Shown here: positions 59,417 to 64,000 of the stretch, one piece after another
How positions within the stretch are numbered: position 1 is the first letter of the stretch
Layout of the letters: every line of letters begins with the position of its first letter
Assembly (NCBI RefSeq): GCF_026344135.1
Contig: NZ_JAPKNA010000002.1
Span: forward strand, 310,001 to 374,000
Direction: 5' to 3'
DNA length: 64,000 bases
Origin: Alcaligenes parafaecalis
GTDB taxonomy: Bacteria; Pseudomonadota; Gammaproteobacteria; Burkholderiales; Burkholderiaceae_B
Made by a program: the position numbers and the translations under genes
Notes under the pieces: model-generated
The model's database searches: none
What the model was told of the DNA's origin: nothing
What the model saw: the letters and a program-made list of their open reading frames with translations, nothing else

Positions 59417-60166
59417 ATGGCGCATCCCCTGTTCCGGCGCGAGTCGCCCAACCGTCTTGTAGGGATTCCTCTGCTGGCGCGACCCTGTGTACTGTGTGGT
59501 CTGCGCTCGCAAACTGGCTCGCTGTGCGCTCTGTGTCGGGACGCGCTGGGCGCAGCGGCTCAAGGTTTGCGCTGTCCGCGCTGTGCCTTGGCCTTGCCGC
59601 CGCTGGCTTTACTGGCTTGCCCGGATTGCGGTGCGGGACAGATAAGCTTGCACGCCACGGTCACAGGATTCGATTATGAACATCCTGGCGATATGTTGAT
59701 CCATGCGTTTAAAATTTCACGTCGGCTGGAAATGGCGGCAGTACTTGCTGAGCTGATGGTGCAGCAATGGCGCTGTCAGGGGCCTCCGCTGGATTCAGAT
59801 ACCTGGGTAATACCAGTGCCGTCTCAGCGCCGTGCCTTGCATCGTAGAGGCTTTAATCCGGCAGCGGTGCTGGCCAAGCGTGTGGCACGCTTATTAGGGG
59901 TGTCAGCTCATTTGCATCTGGTCGCGTCGCAGTCTCGGCATGATCAGGCCCAGAAGTCCTTGGGACGTCAAGCGCGCAGACAGGCTATGCGGGGAGCTTT
60001 TAAGGTGTTGGCACCATTGGAAGGGCGGCCTGTACTGCTGGTTGATGATGTGCTGACCACAGGGGCCACGTTGGACTCTTTGGCGCGGGCTTGCCGTTGG
60101 GCGGGGGCGGGTGCTGTGTATGCCCTGGTTGCCGCCCGGGCGCCCTGGAAATTGAAGGCACTCTAG
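59417..60166 (+). CDS. comF: ComF-family phosphoribosyltransferase-like protein
   Basis: The 249-residue protein has an N-terminal zinc-finger region with paired cysteines (CVLCGL, CALC, CPRC, CPDCG) and a C-terminal PRTase fold with the PRPP-binding LLVDDVLTTGATLDSL. ComF proteins are needed for DNA uptake in competent bacteria. No competence genes are near. It starts at ATG 59417 and lies 66 bases before trmL. Confidence 0.9.
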   Translation: MAHPLFRRESPNRLVGIPLLARPCVLCGLRSQTGSLCALCRDALGAAAQGLRCPRCALALPPLALLACPDCGAGQISLHATVTGFDYEHPGDMLIHAFKISRRLEMAAVLAELMVQQWRCQGPPLDSDTWVIPVPSQRRALHRRGFNPAAVLAKRVARLLGVSAHLHLVASQSRHDQAQKSLGRQARRQAMRGAFKVLAPLEGRPVLLVDDVLTTGATLDSLARACRWAGAGAVYALVAARAPWKLKAL

Positions 60167-60179
60167 CCTTGTATACTTC

Positions 60180-60204
60180 GCCGCTGACGCGCGGCTTTTC
60201 TTTG
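60180..60204 (+). terminator. Short possible terminator after comF
   Basis: GCCGC (60180-60184) and GCGGC (60191-60195) form a 5-base-pair stem followed by TTTTCTTT. The stem is short, so read-through into trmL is likely. Confidence 0.35.
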
Positions 60205-60232
60205 CATTTTTTCTGCATTTTTTAGGTTCTTC

Positions 60233-60703
60233 ATGTTTCATATCGTCCTGGTTTCGCCCGAGATCCCTCCCAATACGGGTAACGTCATTCGACTGGCGGC
60301 CAATACAGGTTGTGTCCTGCACTTGGTGCGGCCCTTGGGCTTTGAGCTGGAAGACAGCAAGCTGCGCCGCGCCGGGCTGGATTATCACGAGTGGGCGCAG
60401 GTGAAGGTACATGACAGCCTGGAAGAAGCCTTGCAGGCCACGGGCTCTGCACCTGATCGCGCGTTTGCCCTGACTACACGTGGCAGCCATTTGCTGGCTG
60501 AGCAAAGTTTTCAGCCAGGGGATGTGTTCGTGTTCGGCCGCGAAACCGCCGGTTTGTCTGTCGAGCAACTTGCGCTGTTTCCTAACGAGCAGCGGATTCG
60601 CCTGCCCATGTTGACGGGGCAACGCAGCTTGAATCTGTCCAACGCTGTGGCGATTTGTGTGTTTGATGCCTGGCGGCAAGCGGGTTACGAAGGTGGTGTT
60701 TAA
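60233..60703 (+). CDS. trmL: tRNA (cytidine/uridine-34-2'-O)-methyltransferase TrmL
   Basis: The 156-residue SPOUT-class protein methylates the wobble ribose of two leucine tRNAs. Visible motifs are PEIPPNTGNVIRLAANTGC at the start, FGRETAGLS and the knot-forming RLPMLTGQRSLNLSNAVAIC near the end. Length is normal. Confidence 0.94.
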   Translation: MFHIVLVSPEIPPNTGNVIRLAANTGCVLHLVRPLGFELEDSKLRRAGLDYHEWAQVKVHDSLEEALQATGSAPDRAFALTTRGSHLLAEQSFQPGDVFVFGRETAGLSVEQLALFPNEQRIRLPMLTGQRSLNLSNAVAICVFDAWRQAGYEGGV

Positions 60704-60930
60704 GCTCGGGCAGAGGTAAGTAGCAAGCTTGAGTCTTGGATCGAGGCACTACGTCAAACTTGTCATTTAGCAGTGTGTACGACGAATTCTGTTGAAGTGA
60801 TGAGGGCTGGAGAATCTTGTGTTAGAGCTTTTTTGTGCTTTGACACCACAGGAACAAGACTCAAGAAGCGGAAGCTTGTTACGGGACACGCTGACTTACA
60901 CGTATTTATTTTCTGTTGATAGTCTCAAAG
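60704..60930. other. Intergenic region with a distant 11-base inverted repeat
   Basis: No supported gene was found. CTTGAGTCTTG (60728-60738) occurs as its exact reverse complement at 60855-60865, 116 bases further on. An open frame from 60819 runs into the following terminator and is not credible as a gene. Confidence 0.45.
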
Positions 60931-60970
60931 AAAACGGCCCTACAAACGAAGAGTTTGCAGGGCCGTTTTT
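60931..60970. terminator. Intrinsic terminator for the Bug-receptor gene
   Basis: AAAACGGCCCT and its complement form a stem of about 16 pairs with one mismatch, flanked by A and T tracts on both sides; it lies just after the minus-strand stop at 60991. Confidence 0.8.
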
Positions 60971-60990
60971 GTGGAATCCAGTTGTTGGTT

Positions 60991-61989
60991 TTATTCCAGC
61001 GACAGGTTCAATCGTTCAATCACCTCATCCCAACGAGCTTTGTCGGCAATGATCTTGTCCGTCATTTCTTGCGGCGTTGATGGCTCGGCCGAGAAGTAAA
61101 AAGCGTTGAGCTTGGCCTTGATATCGTCGCGTTGCAGGATGGTGGTGACTTCCTGGTTCAGACGTTTGACCACATCATCCGAGGTGTTGTGCGGCACAAA
61201 GAAAGCGTCCCAGGAAATTGCCTCGAAGTTTTCCAGGCCAGCTTGGGCCATGGTGTTCAGGCCGGGAAGCAGTTCGCTGGGCTGCAAGGAAGTCACCGCC
61301 AGGGCTTTAACCTTGCCTGCTTCGACCTGGGGCATGGCAATGCCGGGAACCATAAAGGCCGCGTCAATGTCGCCACCAATAATGGCGGTCAGGATTTGCG
61401 GGAAGCCCGAGTAAGGGATTTGTTCCAGCTTGATATCGACAGCGTGCTCCAGCATGGCCATGGCCAGGTGGGCCGAGCTGCCGGGGCCGACCGAACCGTA
61501 GTTCAATTCGCCGGGGCGAGACTTGGCCAGGGCAATGAATTCTTCCACGGTGTTGGCGGGCGAGTTCGCCGGTACCACCAGTACGTTGGGGCTGGTGCCA
61601 ATCATGGAGATGGCCTGCAAGTCCTTCAGCGGGTCGTAACCCAGCGAAGTCTTGTACAGGGTAGGGGCAGTCACCATGGGGCCATTGATGGTCAGCAGCA
61701 GGGTGTAGCCGTCGGGTTTGGCGTGTGCCACAAAGCGGGTGCCGATATTGCCACCAGCACCGGGACGGTTATCAACAATGACGGTCTGGCCCAGAGCTTG
61801 GGACAGAGGCTCGGAAATGGCACGGGCCAAGGCGTCAGGCGAGGAGCCTGCCGGGAAGGGCACCACCATTTGAATGGGACGCTCGGGCCAACTGGATTGG
61901 GCTTGAGCCGAGTGCGCCAGCAAACCGGTGCAGGCCAGCCCCAGAACGGAGCGGATCAGAAGATCACGAGAACGAGCAAGCAATGACAT
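60991..61989 (-). CDS. Bug/TctC-family periplasmic solute-binding protein
   Basis: The 332-residue protein has a signal peptide (about 1-30, cleaved after AQA) and the family pattern WPERPIQMVVPFPAGSSPDALAR, VVDNRPGAGGNIGTRFVA and GSSAHLAMAMLE. Such proteins bind carboxylates and are greatly expanded in Alcaligenaceae. No transporter membrane genes (tctA/tctB) are next to it, as is usual for orphan members, so neither the partner nor the ligand can be named. Confidence 0.9.
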   Translation of the reverse strand: MSLLARSRDLLIRSVLGLACTGLLAHSAQAQSSWPERPIQMVVPFPAGSSPDALARAISEPLSQALGQTVIVDNRPGAGGNIGTRFVAHAKPDGYTLLLTINGPMVTAPTLYKTSLGYDPLKDLQAISMIGTSPNVLVVPANSPANTVEEFIALAKSRPGELNYGSVGPGSSAHLAMAMLEHAVDIKLEQIPYSGFPQILTAIIGGDIDAAFMVPGIAMPQVEAGKVKALAVTSLQPSELLPGLNTMAQAGLENFEAISWDAFFVPHNTSDDVVKRLNQEVTTILQRDDIKAKLNAFYFSAEPSTPQEMTDKIIADKARWDEVIERLNLSLE

Positions 61990-62068
61990 TGTTTTGATTC
62001 TGAGTAAGAGACGGTTGACCGCAGGTCTGGCAGCGCGGGTCAGGTGCCAGATCGGGCAGACGAAGGTA

Positions 62069-63121
62069 TTAGTGGCCTTCCTGCTTGGCCTCGCGGGTTA
62101 ACAAGGCGTGGACAGCTTCGCGCGGGGCCAGTTGTTCAAACAGGATCTGGCAGACCGCTGCGGTAATCGGTAGTTCAATCTGGTGCGCCCGGCCCATTTC
62201 CAGAACCGAACGGGCACAGCGCACACCTTCGGCGGTAATGCCGGTGGCCAGGATGCTGTCCAGGCTTTCGCCTGCACCCAGCGCCAGGCCCACTTGGCGG
62301 TTGCGGGACAATTCGCCCGTGGCTGTCAGCACCAGATCACCCAAACCTGCCAGACCAGAGAAGGTTTCTGCCTGACCACCTAATGCGACGCCCAGGCGCT
62401 GCATTTCAGCCAGGCCTCGGGTAATCAGGGCGGCACGGGCGTTGTGGCCCAGGCCCAGTGCATCGGCAATGCCACAGGCAATAGCCATAATGTTTTTGAC
62501 AGCACCGCCCACTTCCACACCGATCATGTCGGTGCTGGTGTAAAGACGGGCTTGTTTGCCATGCAGAGCCTCCAGGGCAATGCCGGCCATATCAGCAGGC
62601 TCGCAAGCCAGAGTCAGCGCAACAGGCAGGCCTTTGGCGACTTCCAGGGCGAACGAGGGGCCAGAGAGCACGGCACGGCCTAACCAGGGATGGTCGGGCA
62701 GGCTTTCACGCACAATCTGGTGGGGCAATAAACCGCTTTCCTGATGAAAACCTTTGCAGGTCCACACCAGCAGGACGGGATGACGACGGGTCGCAGGCAA
62801 ATGCTGCGCCAGGTCCAGACAGGTTTGCGCCAGACCACGCACAGGTACACCCAGAATCAGCAGGGCAGGGCCGGTGTCGTCGCCCAGGGCGAAATCCATG
62901 ACTTGCTGCAGGCTGTCGCTGGCCTGTAGCGATTCGGGCAGCAAGACATCGGGCAAGTACGCAGGGTTGCGATGATCCTGCCCGATGGCTTGCGCCGTTG
63001 ATGCTTTGCGCGCCCAGACCATCGTGGGAGCCTGGGTGCTGGCCAGGGCGGCCAGTGCCGTGCCCCAGCTTCCAGCGCCCAGAACTGCAACACGAACGGG
63101 AGTGTGCGCGTTTGACATCAT
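62069..63121 (-). CDS. gpsA: Glycerol-3-phosphate dehydrogenase [NAD(P)+]
   Basis: GpsA makes sn-glycerol-3-phosphate for phospholipid synthesis. The 350-residue protein has the nucleotide-binding VLGAGSWGTALA (14-25), the catalytic lysine region VEVGGAVKNIMAIACG and GLAGLGDLVLTATG. Two ATG codons in a row mark the start, overlapping the secB stop as TAATG. Confidence 0.96.
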   Translation of the reverse strand: MMSNAHTPVRVAVLGAGSWGTALAALASTQAPTMVWARKASTAQAIGQDHRNPAYLPDVLLPESLQASDSLQQVMDFALGDDTGPALLILGVPVRGLAQTCLDLAQHLPATRRHPVLLVWTCKGFHQESGLLPHQIVRESLPDHPWLGRAVLSGPSFALEVAKGLPVALTLACEPADMAGIALEALHGKQARLYTSTDMIGVEVGGAVKNIMAIACGIADALGLGHNARAALITRGLAEMQRLGVALGGQAETFSGLAGLGDLVLTATGELSRNRQVGLALGAGESLDSILATGITAEGVRCARSVLEMGRAHQIELPITAAVCQILFEQLAPREAVHALLTREAKQEGH

Positions 63122-63615
63122 TAAGCCTGCAAAGGCTGGCCGTCAGCTTGTGCGGCACCTTGTTGCTGCGCCATGCGCTGCTCGTACAGAGACTGGAAGT
63201 TCACTTCAGTCAGGTGCAAGGCAGGCAAGGATGTGCGGTTGATGGCATCAGCCACGGCAGCACGCAAGTAGGGGTACAGCATGGTGGGGCACACAATGCC
63301 CAGCAGAGGCTCAAGTTGCTCTTCAGGGATGTTGGCGGCTTCAAAAATACCGGCCTGGGTGGCTTCCACCAGGTACATGACCTTGTCGCCAATGCGAGTG
63401 GTCACAGTGGCGGTTACGGTGCTTTCGTAGACCGTGTCAGCCAGGCGTTGGCCGCCCACATTGATGGACACTTCCACGGAAGGGGCCTCTTGCTCCAGAA
63501 AGATCTGGGGAGCGTGGGGCATTTCGATGGACAGGTCTTTGATGTAGGTGCGCTGCAGGCTGAAGCTGGGTTGTTGAGCTTCTTGTTCAGCGGCTGGGGT
63601 GTTCTGGTCGGCCAT
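63121..63615 (-). CDS. secB: Protein-export chaperone SecB
   Basis: SecB keeps preproteins unfolded and hands them to SecA. The 164-residue protein has FSLQRTYIKDLSIEMPHAP, LVEATQAGIF and ICPTMLYPYLRAAVADAINRTSLPALHLTEVNF (shown partly), all family hallmarks. It lies between grxC and gpsA, an order common in proteobacteria. Confidence 0.97.
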   Translation of the reverse strand: MADQNTPAAEQEAQQPSFSLQRTYIKDLSIEMPHAPQIFLEQEAPSVEVSINVGGQRLADTVYESTVTATVTTRIGDKVMYLVEATQAGIFEAANIPEEQLEPLLGIVCPTMLYPYLRAAVADAINRTSLPALHLTEVNFQSLYEQRMAQQQGAAQADGQPLQA

Positions 63616-63654
63616 GGGTGATCCTATGGGATAAAAAAATTGTTAGAAAAAAAA

Positions 63655-63912
63655 TCAGGCGGCCAGCAGAGGCAGCAAGCCACCTTCGCGGTCCAAAGCG
63701 GCCAGATCATCGTAGCCACCTACATGGGTGTCGCCAATGTAGATTTGGGGAACGGTACGCCGACCGGTGCGCTCCATCATGAGGGCGCGCTGTTCGGGTT
63801 CGCGATCAATCATGATTTTATTGATTTCAGTTACGCCGCGTTGCTTGAGCAGCATTTCAGCGCGCACACAATAGGGGCACACCATTGTGGAGTACATCGT
63901 GACTTTTGCCAT
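63655..63912 (-). CDS. grxC: Glutaredoxin 3
   Basis: The 85-residue dithiol glutaredoxin has the CPYC active site (12-15) and the glutathione-binding RRTVPQIYIGDTHVGGYDDL segment. It reduces disulfides with glutathione. It precedes secB by 39 bases. Confidence 0.96.
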   Translation of the reverse strand: MAKVTMYSTMVCPYCVRAEMLLKQRGVTEINKIMIDREPEQRALMMERTGRRTVPQIYIGDTHVGGYDDLAALDREGGLLPLLAA

Positions 63913-63934
63913 GAGAGCCTCGTAGAAGGGGAGC

Positions 63935-64000
63935 TTACGATTTTTTGACGGGCAGGCTCGATTGCAGCCAACCCTGAATACCGCCTTGCAGTGTGTAGGC
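63935..64000 (-). CDS. Rhodanese-like domain protein, C-terminal end (cut by window edge)
   Basis: The last 21 codons on the minus strand (AYTLQGGIQGWLQSSLPVKK and a final Ser) end with TAA at 63937-63935. LQGGIQGW is the usual close of a rhodanese domain, and such a gene normally precedes grxC and secB in this group. The catalytic cysteine lies outside the window. Confidence 0.75.
   Translation of the reverse strand, partial: AYTLQGGIQGWLQSSLPVKKS

Noticed and set aside
60819..61052. A 77-codon plus-strand frame between trmL and the Bug-receptor gene
   Set aside because: It runs through the intrinsic terminator at 60931-60970 and into the end of the opposite gene; no motif.
1..64000. CRISPR array, rRNA genes, insertion sequences or prophage genes
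   Set aside because: No regularly spaced repeats, rRNA stretches, transposase or phage-type proteins were recognised on either strand.

Overview
The window reads as a chromosomal segment of a betaproteobacterium of the order Burkholderiales, family Alcaligenaceae, most likely Alcaligenes (A. faecalis group). Three things support this: the housekeeping order (hemA-prfA-prmC-grxD-ubiX, atpIBEFHAGDC, rimO/rsmB/DUF4390/ntrYX, rhodanese-grxC-secB-gpsA); a 253-residue maleate cis-trans isomerase with Cys80 and Cys198, an enzyme known from A. faecalis; and GC-rich housekeeping genes. The genus call is an inference from family knowledge, not a database result.

Layout. 1-2.5 kb: tail of an unidentified gene, an orphan FecI-like sigma factor and a hipBA toxin-antitoxin operon behind a dense array of TATCGATA-type repeats, ending beside a tRNA-Phe gene. 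2.9-7.2 kb: tetrapyrrole, translation-termination, Fe-S and quinone-cofactor genes. 7.3-11.4 kb: ttcA, folB and an M61 peptidase on the minus strand and an enoyl-CoA hydratase on the plus strand. 11.5-19.2 kb: the complete F1Fo ATP synthase operon with a recognisable promoter and terminator.

19.2-38.7 kb is a surface-polysaccharide locus. Its left half (19.2-29.6 kb, ordinary base composition) holds the four dTDP-L-rhamnose genes, three glycosyltransferases, a Wzx-type flippase, an O-antigen ligase/polymerase-family protein and a polyprenyl-phosphate sugar-1-phosphate transferase. The right half (29.8-38.7 kb) is strikingly AT-rich and looks transferred. It holds a four-gene cassette (GT-C glycosyltransferase, UbiA-family phosphoribosyltransferase-like protein, divergent PAP2 phosphatase, SMR-type small membrane protein) that looks like a pathway for a polyprenyl-phosphate-linked pentofuranose donor. 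It is followed by an ABC exporter (Wzm/Wzt with a C-terminal carbohydrate-binding domain), a large methyltransferase-coiled coil-glycosyltransferase fusion and another glycosyltransferase. The two halves therefore carry two different glycan-export logics in one locus. The cassette and the possible chain-terminating ruler are the most interesting content of the window.

38.8-45.1 kb is metabolic accessory DNA: a sulfonate/taurine/nitrate-type ABC importer, an HpaI-type aldolase, a LysR regulator, maleate isomerase and a gamma-carbonic anhydrase-like protein. 45.1-53.4 kb: an LTA-synthase/sulfatase-family membrane enzyme, rimO, rsmB, DUF4390 and an NtrY/NtrX-like pair whose response regulator lacks the AAA+ domain. 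53.5-58.4 kb: a RibH2-type lumazine synthase under an FMN riboswitch, then an OmpR-type two-component system divergent from a TonB-dependent siderophore receptor. 58.4-64 kb: BioC-like methyltransferase, comF, trmL, a Bug-type solute receptor, gpsA, secB, grxC and the cut end of a rhodanese gene.

No insertion sequence, integrase, rRNA gene or CRISPR array was seen. Percent GC, homology searches and structure predictions were not run; statements on these rest on reading the sequence.
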